From positions 115,270 to 179,269 of the forward strand of contig NZ_WVIE01000002.1 of NCBI RefSeq assembly GCF_010091945.1: a stretch of DNA of 64,000 nucleotides, in the 5' to 3' direction. The notes under the pieces were generated by a model, which saw nothing but the letters and a program-made list of their open reading frames with translations, made no database searches and was not told the DNA's origin. This DNA comes from Myxacorys almedinensis A (GTDB lineage: Bacteria > Cyanobacteriota > Cyanobacteriia > Leptolyngbyales > Leptolyngbyaceae). Made by a program: the position numbers and the translations under genes. Positions 26,975-35,388 of the stretch are shown here, piece after piece (position 1 is the first letter of the stretch; every line of letters starts with the position of its first letter).

Positions 26975-28216
26975 ATGACCGATAGTTTTTTGATTATCAA
27001 TGCTCGTGTGCCCCATTTCCAAGGATTGCAGGACATTTGGGTTCGAGATGGCGTGATTAGGGCGCTGCACAACTCCAAAGAAAACGCCGACCACCCCGTA
27101 GCCTCAACGGTGCGCTCTACCGATCTGCCCATCCTTGATGTTGCAGGCGATTGGGTTTCTCTCGGCGGCGTCGATTTGCAAATTAACGGAGCCTTGGGTT
27201 TAGCTTTTCCTGATTTAAATTTCCAAAATATTCATAGCTTGGATGCGATCTGTCAGTTTCTCTGGAGTCAGGGGGTGGATGGCTTTTTGCCAACCATTGT
27301 AACGACCTCGATTGAGAATATTCAGCGATCGCTCGCCGCCCTCAGCACCAAGTGCACTCTTAAACGAAACGGCGCTGCACCGCCCACAAAAAGCGCCGCC
27401 TATTCTGACCCCACATCCCAAATTTTGGGAGTCCACCTCGAAGGCCCATTTCTCAATCCGCAAAAACGCGGGGCACATCCTGAAAAACACTTACTGCCGC
27501 TCAGCGTTGAGCAAATTAAGCGAGTCCTTGGGGATTATGGGTCGGTGGTCAAAGTCATAACCCTTGCCCCAGAACTTGACCCGACCGGAGATGCGATCGC
27601 CTATCTGCGATCGCTAGATATTACCGTTAGCCTGGGTCACTCTCAAGCTACCACAACGCAAGCCCAGCAAGCCTTTGCCCAAGGAGCATCCCTCGTAACT
27701 CATGCGTTTAATGCGATGCCAAGCCTGCATCACCGAGAACCCGGATTGCTAGGAGCCGCAATTAGCGCCGGGCACAATAACCGGGGAACCCCACCCGTGC
27801 AGTGCAGTTTGATCGCCGATGGACAGCATGTTTCAACCATCATGATGGATATTTTGCTAAGAGCCAGCCGCTACGATGAAGGCATTTTTCTAGTCAGCGA
27901 TGCCCTCGCGCCGCTCGGCTTACCCGATGGGCGGTATCCCTGGGATGACCGAGAAATAGAGGTGATCAACGGAACAGCACGATTGCTAGATGGGACACTT
28001 TCGGGAACGACCCTACCCCTGCTCGTGGGGGTGCAAAACTTAGTTCGGTGGCAAATTTGTGAGGTTGAAGCCGCGATCGCACTAGCCACCACGGCTCCCA
28101 GGCGCGCGATCGCGTTGCCAAGTTCCTATCTTCATCAGCCTGCCCATCTCCTCCGATGGGGCATAGATGCTGACTCTCATCACCTGACGTGGCAACGCAT
28201 CACGCCAAAATTCTAG
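26975..28216 (+). CDS. nagA: N-acetylglucosamine-6-phosphate deacetylase NagA
   Basis: A 413-residue amidohydrolase that removes acetate from GlcNAc-6-P in amino-sugar/peptidoglycan recycling. Motifs are [18 protein letters not shown] (metal Glu, substrate loop), VSLGHSQA (metal His), [18 protein letters not shown] (metal His), IADGQHV and [11 protein letters not shown] (catalytic Asp). The N-terminal strand domain is intact. A Ser/Thr/Lys-rich insertion (about residues 120-145) is longer than in E. coli NagA. No nagB or nagE neighbour is present; purE is divergent. Confidence 0.93.
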   Translation: MTDSFLIINARVPHFQGLQDIWVRDGVIRALHNSKENADHPVASTVRSTDLPILDVAGDWVSLGGVDLQINGALGLAFPDLNFQNIHSLDAICQFLWSQGVDGFLPTIVTTSIENIQRSLAALSTKCTLKRNGAAPPTKSAAYSDPTSQILGVHLEGPFLNPQKRGAHPEKHLLPLSVEQIKRVLGDYGSVVKVITLAPELDPTGDAIAYLRSLDITVSLGHSQATTTQAQQAFAQGASLVTHAFNAMPSLHHREPGLLGAAISAGHNNRGTPPVQCSLIADGQHVSTIMMDILLRASRYDEGIFLVSDALAPLGLPDGRYPWDDREIEVINGTARLLDGTLSGTTLPLLVGVQNLVRWQICEVEAAIALATTAPRRAIALPSSYLHQPAHLLRWGIDADSHHLTWQRITPKF

Positions 28217-28440
28217 GCTTTAAAGCCCGATAAAGCCCAATTCTCGCCGTGTTTCATGCCGCCCTAAACCTGTGTGCCAGATGTAATTCTGTCTAGCCTA
28301 AATCGGTAGTGCCTAGACGAGTACCGTACACTTCAACATAGGACAGCATGTGGCAAGGCAGCCCCCTCGCCCCGGTAAATCTACAATCTTGGTGCAACCC
28401 GTTTAGAGTATACGCCTAGCCACCTGGGCAAAAAAACTGC

Positions 28441-28471
28441 ACAAAAAAACGGGGCACGGTTCAGGTGCCCC
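28441..28471 (-). terminator. Rho-independent terminator (minus strand)
   Basis: A perfect 7-bp stem, GGGGCAC (28451-28457) with GTGCCCC (28465-28471), is followed on the minus strand by GTTTTTTTG. No annotated minus-strand gene lies between it and 29.8 kb, so it implies an unannotated minus-strand transcript. Confidence 0.75.
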
Positions 28472-28680
28472 CAAGATACTCAGATTGACTTGTCAAAGCA
28501 AAAGCTCCTTTACAGCCACCAGCAGCTTACCGAAAGATTTCAGACATCTGCGGAGGTTGCTTGGGTTTCGCCTGTACGTAGGATAGCTGAGAAGTTCGTA
28601 CAGTAGTTTAAGCTACACGAAAATTTCATCAGAACCTCATGTTTACGTGCCATCTGGGGCATGTCCAAGGAAAAGTTTTC
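28441..28680 (-). ncRNA. Candidate minus-strand non-coding RNA ending in a terminator (tentative)
   Basis: The approx. 590-bp gap between nagA and chlM has no gene-like ORF, yet its minus strand ends in a textbook terminator (28441-28471). Upstream of that on the same strand is a strong hairpin (CTGTACG at 28572-28578 against CGTACAG at 28597-28603). A loose -10-like ATTATG lies near 28682. A structured transcript of about 200-240 nt is possible. I could not match it to 6S RNA, tmRNA, SRP RNA or RNase P RNA from memory. The right boundary is a guess. Confidence 0.3.
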
Positions 28681-28714
28681 ATAATCTCATATCCGTGTTC
28701 ATATCAGTAGACAG

Positions 28715-28746
28715 CGCTCCGTAAGTTACCTGCGGGGCGATTTTTT
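28715..28746 (+). terminator. Terminator-like hairpin 60 bp before chlM
   Basis: A 7-bp stem with one G-T pair, CGCTCCG (28715-28721) with CGGGGCG (28733-28739), is followed by ATTTTTT. On the + strand it would stop transcription just before chlM, so it may be an attenuator in the chlM leader. It could also end an independent + strand transcript. Confidence 0.55.
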
Positions 28747-28806
28747 CGGTTCGTGACCCACCAAGTACTACCATGAAGCTTGGTAAAAGCAACCATAACC
28801 ACCTTT

Positions 28807-29490
28807 ATGAACGGGACGGACGATAAGACTGAGGTACGAGACTATTTCAACGCAACGGGCTTCGATCGCTGGCGGCGAATTTACGGTGATGGCGACGTTA
28901 ACAAAGTTCAGCTTGATATTCGAGCGGGGCATCAGCAAACCGTAGACACCTTGCTGGGTTGGCTCAGAGCAGATGGCAATCTTTCAGGGCTGACGATTTG
29001 TGATGCAGGGTGCGGAGTGGGCAGCTTGAGTATTCCCCTCGCTCAGGATGGGGCGATCCTCTTTTCTAGCGATATTTCAGAGAAAATGGTCGGTGAAGGA
29101 AGAGAACGGGCAGTTGCCGCCGGATTGAGGGATAATCCGACCTTTTCAGTCAGCGATTTAGAGGAGTTGACCGGGAGCTATCATACGGTTGTCTGTTTGG
29201 ATGTGTTGATTCACTATCCGAGCGACCAAGCCATGGATATGATCAAGCACTTGGCAAGCTTGGCAGAACATCGGCTTGTTCTCAGCTTTGCGCCCAAGAC
29301 CTTTTTGCTAACGCTGTTAAAGAAAGTCGGTGAGTTTTTTCCTGGACCGAGTAAGACCACTCGCGCCTATCAACATCGTGAAGCTGACATTATCCGGGTG
29401 CTAGAAGGGTGCGGATTGATGATCGAGCGATCGGCGATGACTAGTACACGATTCTACTTTTCGCGGATGCTCGAAGCGGTTAGAAAATGA
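28807..29490 (+). CDS. chlM: Magnesium-protoporphyrin IX O-methyltransferase ChlM
   Basis: A 227-residue SAM-dependent enzyme that methylates the C13 propionate of Mg-protoporphyrin IX in chlorophyll synthesis. It starts MNGTDDKTEVRDYFNATGFD, the characteristic ChlM N-terminus; the TTG at 28780 is an unlikely start. DAGCGVGSLSIPLA is SAM motif I, FSSDISEKMV motif II and VCLDVLIHYP motif IV. The GEFFPGPSKTTRAYQH segment and FYFSRMLEAVRK tail are family-typical. It has a long leader with a terminator-like hairpin at 28715-28746. The product acts at the chloroplast-type thylakoid or cytoplasmic membrane surface. Confidence 0.95.
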   Translation: MNGTDDKTEVRDYFNATGFDRWRRIYGDGDVNKVQLDIRAGHQQTVDTLLGWLRADGNLSGLTICDAGCGVGSLSIPLAQDGAILFSSDISEKMVGEGRERAVAAGLRDNPTFSVSDLEELTGSYHTVVCLDVLIHYPSDQAMDMIKHLASLAEHRLVLSFAPKTFLLTLLKKVGEFFPGPSKTTRAYQHREADIIRVLEGCGLMIERSAMTSTRFYFSRMLEAVRK

Positions 29491-29539
29491 AGTTGGGGGA
29501 GTGATCAGTCCTCATGCACGCTGCGCTAGAGTATCCCTC

Positions 29540-29557
29540 ACAAGTTCCTCAACTTGT
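29540..29557. other. Perfect 7-bp hairpin after chlM
   Basis: ACAAGTT-CCTC-AACTTGT lies 50 bp past the chlM stop with no T-run. A very similar string (CACAAGTTCCTCAA) recurs in the terminator-like site at 34590. It may be part of the chlM 3' end. Confidence 0.4.
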
Positions 29558-29727
29558 TGATTTATAACAAGGCTAGGGAATGGATACGGACGAACCCCAG
29601 ATTTCCTGGATGCAGACAGACCACAAGGCTGAACAACAAAAGGCTGAAGTACTCATGCCGAAGAGCCGTAGTCAAGCCGTTGTAAGTCAGGGAGCGGTAG
29701 TCCACAAACAAGAGTTGAGGTGTTGTT

Positions 29728-30234
29728 ATGTTTCAGAAACTTCTAGTCGCGATTGATCGCTCTAGTGAGAGCCGCTCGGTCTTCGAGGCAGCCTTGGCGA
29801 TGGCAAAAGCAAGCCATGCTTCGCTGATGGTGCTGCATGTCCTATCTCCCTTTGACGAGACCTATCCTACCGATCCTTACATTGGCGTTCCAACGATCGC
29901 AACCCAGGTTTACTTGGATCGGTGGAAAGAGCAAGAGCAAATTGGGATAGAAATCTTGCGATCGCTGCAAACAGAAGCCACCTACGCAGGTGTGCCAACC
30001 GAGTTTACGCAAAACCTGGGCGAACCGGGACGCACCATTTGTGCCTTGGCGAAAACCTGGAACGCCGATCTGATCTTGATTGGGCGGCGCGGTCTCAACG
30101 GGTTGAGCGAACTCTTTTTGGGCAGTGTCAGCAATTACGTAGTGCATCATGCGCCTTGCTCGGTGCTGATCGTTCAAAAGCAACCCCATGCTCACCCAAC
30201 TGAACAGCCCGCCACCGCCACGATCAGTGTCTGA
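29728..30234 (+). CDS. Universal stress protein (ATP-binding UspA type)
   Basis: A 168-residue Usp-fold protein. MFQKLLVAIDRSSESRSVFE opens the alpha/beta domain, and the nucleotide-binding signature G-2x-G-9x-G-S is intact in GRRGLNGLSELFLGSVSNYV, so ATP binding is expected. It ends PCSVLIVQK plus a short Pro/Thr-rich tail. The second Usp gene follows 29 bp downstream, so the two are probably co-transcribed, ahead of the signalling gene at 31000. Confidence 0.93.
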   Translation: MFQKLLVAIDRSSESRSVFEAALAMAKASHASLMVLHVLSPFDETYPTDPYIGVPTIATQVYLDRWKEQEQIGIEILRSLQTEATYAGVPTEFTQNLGEPGRTICALAKTWNADLILIGRRGLNGLSELFLGSVSNYVVHHAPCSVLIVQKQPHAHPTEQPATATISV

Positions 30235-30263
30235 GTGCAAAGCAACTTGGGGAGACAAAGCTA

Positions 30264-30770
30264 ATGAGGTATGACCGCATTCTAGTTGTAGTTGATGTGC
30301 CAACGGTGGAGCTATATTTACTGACAGCCGCGATCGCTTATGGCAAGGCAACGGGCGCAGAGGTTCGCTTTTTGCACATCCTGCCGTTTGATCAACTGAC
30401 TGGGGTTGCTGATTCTGAGTACGACCAAACGTTGATTTGTCTGCGAGCCTGGCAAGCGATCGCGCGGCAATCTGGAGTTGCTGCCAGTATTGCTCAAGGG
30501 GTAAACAACCCCATGCAGGCAGTGAGGGAGATGGCGCAGTCGTGGTCAGCCGATTTGATTATGATCCCTAAAGAGCAAAAATCGCTCAGTCGATTTGCAC
30601 AGCCCCTTAGCTACGAAGCTATTGCGGCGTCTGTTGACTGTTCGGTGGTGGCGGTGCAGCAGTTGGTAGGCGATGCAGTCTCCGTTCAAATCAGGATTAA
30701 GCCAACGCAGAAACAGCAAATTGCAGTCACCAAAGCGCAACTAGAATTGCTATTTGCTAGATCCGGTTAA
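30264..30770 (+). CDS. Universal stress protein, degenerate nucleotide site
   Basis: A 168-residue Usp-fold protein (MRYDRILVVVDVPTVELYLL, then SADLIMIPKEQKSLSRF). Where family members carry G-2x-G-9x-G-S it has PKEQKSLSRFAQPLSYEAI, so the ATP loop is lost and it belongs to the non-binding Usp type. Its C-terminal extension (VRIKPTQKQQIAVTKAQLEL-like) is charged. It probably pairs with the intact Usp encoded 29 bp upstream, forming one operon; heterodimerisation is speculation. Confidence 0.85.
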   Translation: MRYDRILVVVDVPTVELYLLTAAIAYGKATGAEVRFLHILPFDQLTGVADSEYDQTLICLRAWQAIARQSGVAASIAQGVNNPMQAVREMAQSWSADLIMIPKEQKSLSRFAQPLSYEAIAASVDCSVVAVQQLVGDAVSVQIRIKPTQKQQIAVTKAQLELLFARSG

Positions 30771-30999
30771 AGCTCTATTTCAAATTATTGCGGCGATTTG
30801 TGGTGCAATAACGAGATAGTTTTTAATAGGATAGTTTTGCAGAATTGGATCACGAAAATTAAATGTATTTGACAGTTTCTGCCAAACCTCTCAGGCTCAT
30901 AAAAGGCGCTTTTAAGACCAACAAAGAGAGTTAATGGAGCAAAGCCAAGGGGTCTCGATCCGTCCCGTGCCGGTTTAGTTAGGTTGGAACATCGACATC

Positions 31000-33900
31000 A
31001 TGCGAATCTTAGTGGTCGAAGATGATCAACTGATTGTCGAAGCGTTGACAATTATTCTCGTGCGTCAAAACTATGCGATCGAAGTCGCAACCGATGGTCA
31101 GACAGCATGGAGCTTGATCGAACGGTTTGAGTATGACCTGCTTTTGCTGGATGTAACCCTGCCCAACCTAGATGGCATGACCCTGTGTCGGCAGGTTCGA
31201 GCTAAAGGGCTAACAACCCCAATTTTACTGCTGACCGGGCGAGATAGCGGACACGATAAAGCCATAGGGTTAGACGCCGGAGCCGACGACTATGTGGTAA
31301 AGCCGTTTGATCACGAAGAGCTTGTAGCTCGGATTCGAGCCTTGCTCAGACGAGGAGGCGCGCTGTCGCAACCGATTTTAGAGTGGGGCGCGCTGCAATT
31401 TGATCCGAGCAGTTGCGATGTGAGATACGCCAATCAGCCCCTCAATCTCACGCCAAAAGAATATGGAATGCTAGAACTGTTTCTTCGCAATAGTCGGCGC
31501 GTGTTTAGTTGCGACATGATTCTTGAACATCTCTGGTCATACGATGAAATGCCCGGAGCAGAAGCCGTGCGGACGCACATTAAAGGATTGCGCCAAAAGC
31601 TAAAAGCAGCCGGAGCAAACGCCGATCTAATTGAAACAGTCTATGGCATTGGCTATCGGCTGAAGCCCCTCGTGCAACCAGAACCTCATAAGTTATCTCC
31701 AGCCGTAGTTGAAGAAAGTGAAACTCAAACGACAACGCAACAGCAAACGCTAAGGCAAATTGCAGCCGTCTGGGAGCGCTTTAGAGGGCGAGTCAGTGAG
31801 CAAGTTGCCGTGCTAGAACAAGCGATCGCAGCCGCAACGCTGGACACTCTGACTGCTGACCTCAAGGCTGCGGCGGTGCGGGAAGCCCATACCTTAGCCG
31901 GATCGCTCGGAACGTTTGGGCTATCCAATGGCTCTGCGATCGCCCGTCGCCTAGAGCAAACGCTGCAATCGACAACTCCCCTCACATGCAGCGACATGGA
32001 AGCGCTTGGGGGACTGCTCAGCCAGTTGCGCCACGCGGTAGATCATCATGTCACCCACAACCTGGATGCAGGCGCGACCTCAGCACCCCTACCCCCATCG
32101 CCATTAGTGCTGATTGTCGGTCGAGAGGCGCAGCCAGAAGGGTTAATTCAGCAACTCCAACCCCTTGCCGCCCCCTATGGGATCACCACGATCGCAGCTT
32201 CAGGCTTCGCCAGTGCCCGCAAAACGCTGTATCACGATCATCCCAATGCTGTGCTAGTTGACGCTAGCGGTTCTGCCCAGCTAGACGAGAGCCTCGCTCT
32301 GATCGCCGAACTCAATCAGCGTAAGCCTCCTGTGCCCGTGCTGCTGCTCGCCGACCAAACCGACGTTAGCGATCGCATTCACCTGTCTAGAAGCGGCAAA
32401 CACACGCTGCTGAGTCCATCCCTACCGATAGAACAAATTTTTGGCTCAGTTCTGCGTGCCCTCAGCCAAGCCGATCCATCCGAAACCCAGGTGCTTGCCG
32501 TGGATGACGACCCCAACACTTTAGCGGTGTTACAGACACTATTGCAACCTTGGGGGTTACGAGTCACCACCCTAGCTGACCCGCGTAAATTTTGGCAAAC
32601 CCTAGAATCGGTTGCCCCAGACCTGCTCATTCTAGATGTTGAAATGCCATATTTTAGCGGCACTGAGTTGTGTCAAACGATTCGGAATGATTCGCGTTGG
32701 AGTGAATTGCCGATTGTTTTCCTAACGGTTCACAACGATGCTGAGATGATCAATCATGTATTTACCGTGGGAGCCGATGATTTTGTCAGCAAGCCGATCG
32801 TGGGGTCTGAACTGGTGACTCGGATTGTGAATCGGTTGCAGCGCCATACGTTAGCGTGTCGTGTCGCTCAGTTGCATCGATCGCGATCGCTGGTTGAACC
32901 TCGAATTGCCCAAAACCCAACCCAAGACGCCCTCAAGCTTGTCCAAGCGCGCTTGGCTACCATTATCGATATTGCCGACGATGCGATTATCTGCACTGAT
33001 CAGACGCAGCGCATCACCCTATTTAACCAGGGCGCAGAGAACATTTTTGGCTACGCTGCCCACGAAGCACTGGGGCAACCGCTCGACCTCTTGTTGCCCG
33101 TTGCATCTGTGCAAGCTCACCGCCAGCACGTCAAGGCTTTCGGGCGATCGCGGCAGCCGGCTTGCCGAATGGGAGAGCGGCAAGAAATCTACGGCAGGCG
33201 TAAAGATGGCAGTGAATTTCCGGCGGAGGCGTCGATTTCGCAACTGAAGGCAGAAGACACGATCATCTACACGGTTTATCTCAGAGATGTGAGCGATCGC
33301 AAGCAGATCGAGCGGATGAAAGATGAGTTTGTTTCAGTAGTAAGCCACGAACTGCGAACCCCGCTCACGTCGATTCATGGCTCCTTGAAACTACTGGCGA
33401 GTGGGTTACTCAGTGCTGAGTCTGAACGAGGTAAACGCCTCCTCCATATTGCGGTGGAAAGCACAAATCGCTTGGTGCATCTGATCAATGACATTCTAGA
33501 TATTGAGCGGATCGAATCTGGTCAGGTAAAGATGGAGACCGTCGCCTGCCAACTGCTCGATCTGATCGCCGCCGCCGTGACCCTGATGCAGCCTTTGGCA
33601 GAAAAAGCAGGGATTACGCTCCTCGTGACGAGCCTGCCGGTAGACCTGAGGGTGGATCGCGATCGCATCATTCAAACCCTGACGAATCTGTTGAGCAATG
33701 CCATCAAGTGTTCGTCTGTGGGCACAACGGTATGGCTGAAGACCGCCCTAATAGACGACCCAGCCTCCCCTCGGTCTCGCGTTTTGCTGGTCACGGTGGA
33801 AGACAAAGGGTGCGGCATTCCGGCAGATAAACTTGAGGTGATTTTTGAGCGCTTTCAGCAGGCAGATTCCTCGGATTCTCGCCACCATGATGGAACGGGG

Positions 33901-34074
33901 CTAGGACTGCCGATTTGTCGCAGTATTGTAGAGCAGCACGGGGGGCGAATTTGGGTCGAGAGTGTAGTTGGCGAAGGCAGCATCTTTTATTTCACTATCC
34001 CGTTGCCATCTGGGCAATCAAACGATTTGGAGGACAATTTGGAGGGGCAGTTTGTAGCTGTCACCTCTTGCTGA
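31000..34074 (+). CDS. Hybrid one-protein phosphorelay: OmpR regulator + HPt + 2 REC + PAS + histidine kinase
   Basis: A 1024-residue cytoplasmic protein. In order: receiver 1 (1-117; Asp51, Lys101), OmpR/PhoB winged helix (about 130-225; TPKEYGMLELF, IETVYGIGYRL), HPt (about 245-335; His297 in EAHTLAGSLG), a degenerate receiver (about 365-490; Asp421 kept but the acidic DD pair is missing), receiver 3 (about 494-620; VDDDP, Asp546, Lys in VSKP), PAS (about 645-760), HisKA (His783 in VSHELRTPL) and HATPase (NLLSNAIK, DKGCGIP, GTGLGLPICRS). There are no membrane segments, so the signal is intracellular, probably through PAS. All four phosphotransfer elements and the DNA-binding output are in one chain. 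A lone receiver gene follows 121 bp downstream. Confidence 0.92.
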   Translation: MRILVVEDDQLIVEALTIILVRQNYAIEVATDGQTAWSLIERFEYDLLLLDVTLPNLDGMTLCRQVRAKGLTTPILLLTGRDSGHDKAIGLDAGADDYVVKPFDHEELVARIRALLRRGGALSQPILEWGALQFDPSSCDVRYANQPLNLTPKEYGMLELFLRNSRRVFSCDMILEHLWSYDEMPGAEAVRTHIKGLRQKLKAAGANADLIETVYGIGYRLKPLVQPEPHKLSPAVVEESETQTTTQQQTLRQIAAVWERFRGRVSEQVAVLEQAIAAATLDTLTADLKAAAVREAHTLAGSLGTFGLSNGSAIARRLEQTLQSTTPLTCSDMEALGGLLSQLRHAVDHHVTHNLDAGATSAPLPPSPLVLIVGREAQPEGLIQQLQPLAAPYGITTIAASGFASARKTLYHDHPNAVLVDASGSAQLDESLALIAELNQRKPPVPVLLLADQTDVSDRIHLSRSGKHTLLSPSLPIEQIFGSVLRALSQADPSETQVLAVDDDPNTLAVLQTLLQPWGLRVTTLADPRKFWQTLESVAPDLLILDVEMPYFSGTELCQTIRNDSRWSELPIVFLTVHNDAEMINHVFTVGADDFVSKPIVGSELVTRIVNRLQRHTLACRVAQLHRSRSLVEPRIAQNPTQDALKLVQARLATIIDIADDAIICTDQTQRITLFNQGAENIFGYAAHEALGQPLDLLLPVASVQAHRQHVKAFGRSRQPACRMGERQEIYGRRKDGSEFPAEASISQLKAEDTIIYTVYLRDVSDRKQIERMKDEFVSVVSHELRTPLTSIHGSLKLLASGLLSAESERGKRLLHIAVESTNRLVHLINDILDIERIESGQVKMETVACQLLDLIAAAVTLMQPLAEKAGITLLVTSLPVDLRVDRDRIIQTLTNLLSNAIKCSSVGTTVWLKTALIDDPASPRSRVLLVTVEDKGCGIPADKLEVIFERFQQADSSDSRHHDGTGLGLPICRSIVEQHGGRIWVESVVGEGSIFYFTIPLPSGQSNDLEDNLEGQFVAVTSC

Positions 34075-34127
34075 TAACGCGATGTTTAGCGCGTTAAAGC
34101 ACTCACGAAGTTGAATAGTTTAGACAT

Positions 34128-34163
34128 GATTTAGATAACGGTTTAGATAACGATTTGGATAAC
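34128..34163. repeat. Three 12-bp direct repeats before the lone receiver gene
   Basis: GATTTAGATAAC, GGTTTAGATAAC and GATTTGGATAAC follow one another without gaps, 33-68 bp upstream of the ATG at 34196. One helical turn is about 10.5 bp, so the spacing is near-phased and a regulator-binding role is possible. Confidence 0.85.
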
Positions 34164-34195
34164 GATTGAGTTGCTATTTTAAGCTAAAAAGACGC

Positions 34196-34576
34196 ATGGC
34201 TACAAAACGAATTTTAGTAGTGGATAATGAAGAATATATTCAGGAAGTTGCCAAAATTTGTTTAGAAACGGTAGCAAACTGGGAGGTAATCACGGCAAGT
34301 TCGGGTCGAGAAGGGATTGAGAAAGCCGAAACTGAACAGCCAGATGCAATTTTGCTCGATGTGATGATGCCCGATATGGATGGATTGGCAACCTTTCAAA
34401 AACTGCAAGCTAACCCTATGACTCAGGCGATTCCAGTGTTTCTGCTGACCGCAAAAATACAAGCCGCCGATCGCCGACACTATACCGAGTTAGGAGTGAA
34501 AGATGCGATCGCTAAACCGTTTGAACCGCTTGATCTGGCTCATCAAATTGCTAGAGCGCTAAATTGGAATCTATAA
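34196..34576 (+). CDS. Single-domain response regulator (CheY-like)
   Basis: A 126-residue receiver from MATKRILVVDNEEY (the longer reading from 34166 adds 10 residues). The phosphoacceptor is Asp55 in AILLDVMMPDMDG, the acidic pair DN/E is at 10-13, Thr in FLLTAKI and Lys in AIAKPFEP. There is no output domain. As a neighbour of the hybrid kinase it is a natural phosphate acceptor or shuttle for it. A terminator-like site follows at 34593. Confidence 0.92.
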   Translation: MATKRILVVDNEEYIQEVAKICLETVANWEVITASSGREGIEKAETEQPDAILLDVMMPDMDGLATFQKLQANPMTQAIPVFLLTAKIQAADRRHYTELGVKDAIAKPFEPLDLAHQIARALNWNL

Positions 34577-34592
34577 ATTTCGTAATCTTCAC

Positions 34593-34611
34593 AAGTTCCT
34601 CAAACTTTTTT
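34593..34611 (+). terminator. Short terminator-like hairpin after the lone receiver gene
   Basis: A 5-bp stem AAGTT/AACTT with loop CCTCA runs into six Ts (34606-34611), 17 bp past the stop codon. It is weak but well placed. Confidence 0.5.
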
Positions 34612-34763
34612 CTTATTTTGACACTAGAGAGTCTATTCACCACCGTTGGGCTTTTCTCGGTCACGCTTCAAATAGGGGGCATAGAAGCGATGAATGACTG
34701 CTGTCCAGACATCCTCTGAAACGATTACAAACGGTCTTTAATATTAAGTCACGAGGTTTGAGA

Positions 34764-35129
34764 ATGTCTAAAGTCATCGTAAATACAACACTACCAACCG
34801 TTGTTTCTGAAATCGATCAGGTTCTAGAGATGTATCCGAGTCATCCTCATCAGCAAGTTTTTGCCAATCCTGACAACCGCCAAAAGCTAGTGGCGTATGT
34901 GTTGACGCGAGTTCACAACCATTATGCGGTGGTCGATGAGGAGAACTACTGCGATCGCGCGTCTAATAGTGACGCCGAGCTTGCATCCGTGTATGCCGAT
35001 CCGTGGCTTTATGTCGAAGCGATCGTTCGCCAAGGCATTGATGAAATGCTTCAGCAGCAGGAGATGAGCAATTGTCAGCTTCCTGAAGCGGAATACACAG
35101 GCATGATTGCGTCTCACTGGTTTGGGTAG
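34764..35129 (+). CDS. ComFB-like small protein (tentative)
   Basis: 121 residues from MSKVIVNTTLPTVV; GAGG lies 6-8 bases before this ATG. The segment QKLVAYVLTRVHNHYAVVDE followed by a helix (YVEAIVRQGIDEML) resembles the ComFB domain, whose usual core is xVxAYALNRLPPLYxT; some cyanobacterial ComFB proteins bind cyclic-di-GMP. The Pro-Pro-Leu part is replaced by HNH, so the match is partial. There are no Cys ligands. It stands alone downstream of the signalling block. Confidence 0.45.
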   Translation: MSKVIVNTTLPTVVSEIDQVLEMYPSHPHQQVFANPDNRQKLVAYVLTRVHNHYAVVDEENYCDRASNSDAELASVYADPWLYVEAIVRQGIDEMLQQQEMSNCQLPEAEYTGMIASHWFG

Positions 35130-35191
35130 AGGGTTAGGCACGGGTCTCCCAGCGCGCCGATCTTCCCTAGGCGATGAGCTTTCTGCTTGAT

Positions 35192-35224
35192 GGGGACAAC
35201 CTGCTTCTCTTAGGTTCAGTCCCC
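35192..35224. other. Long imperfect hairpin between small genes
   Basis: GGGGACAACCT pairs with AGGTT..GTCCCC (35192-35202 with 35212-35224, two unpaired bases). It lies 63 bp past the ComFB-like gene. There is no immediate T-run, so terminator function is uncertain. Confidence 0.45.
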
Positions 35225-35388
35225 TAGCTTTAGTTCCTTGGTTTTATAACCGTTCTCTCTTGCTTAACCACACACCTCTCCCCCTCTCCTATCCACCCAC
35301 GACCGTGGTTTACTCATCTGCCGTGGCACTCGCTTGTAAACTATTAGAGGCATAGCACACGATAGAAGCAGCGTATAGAGGTGAATGA

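Noticed and set aside
28441-28680. 6S RNA or tmRNA
   Set aside because: Remembered hallmarks of tmRNA (tRNA-like ends, tag ORF), RNase P RNA and SRP RNA were not seen; 6S could not be confirmed, so only a generic candidate RNA is reported.
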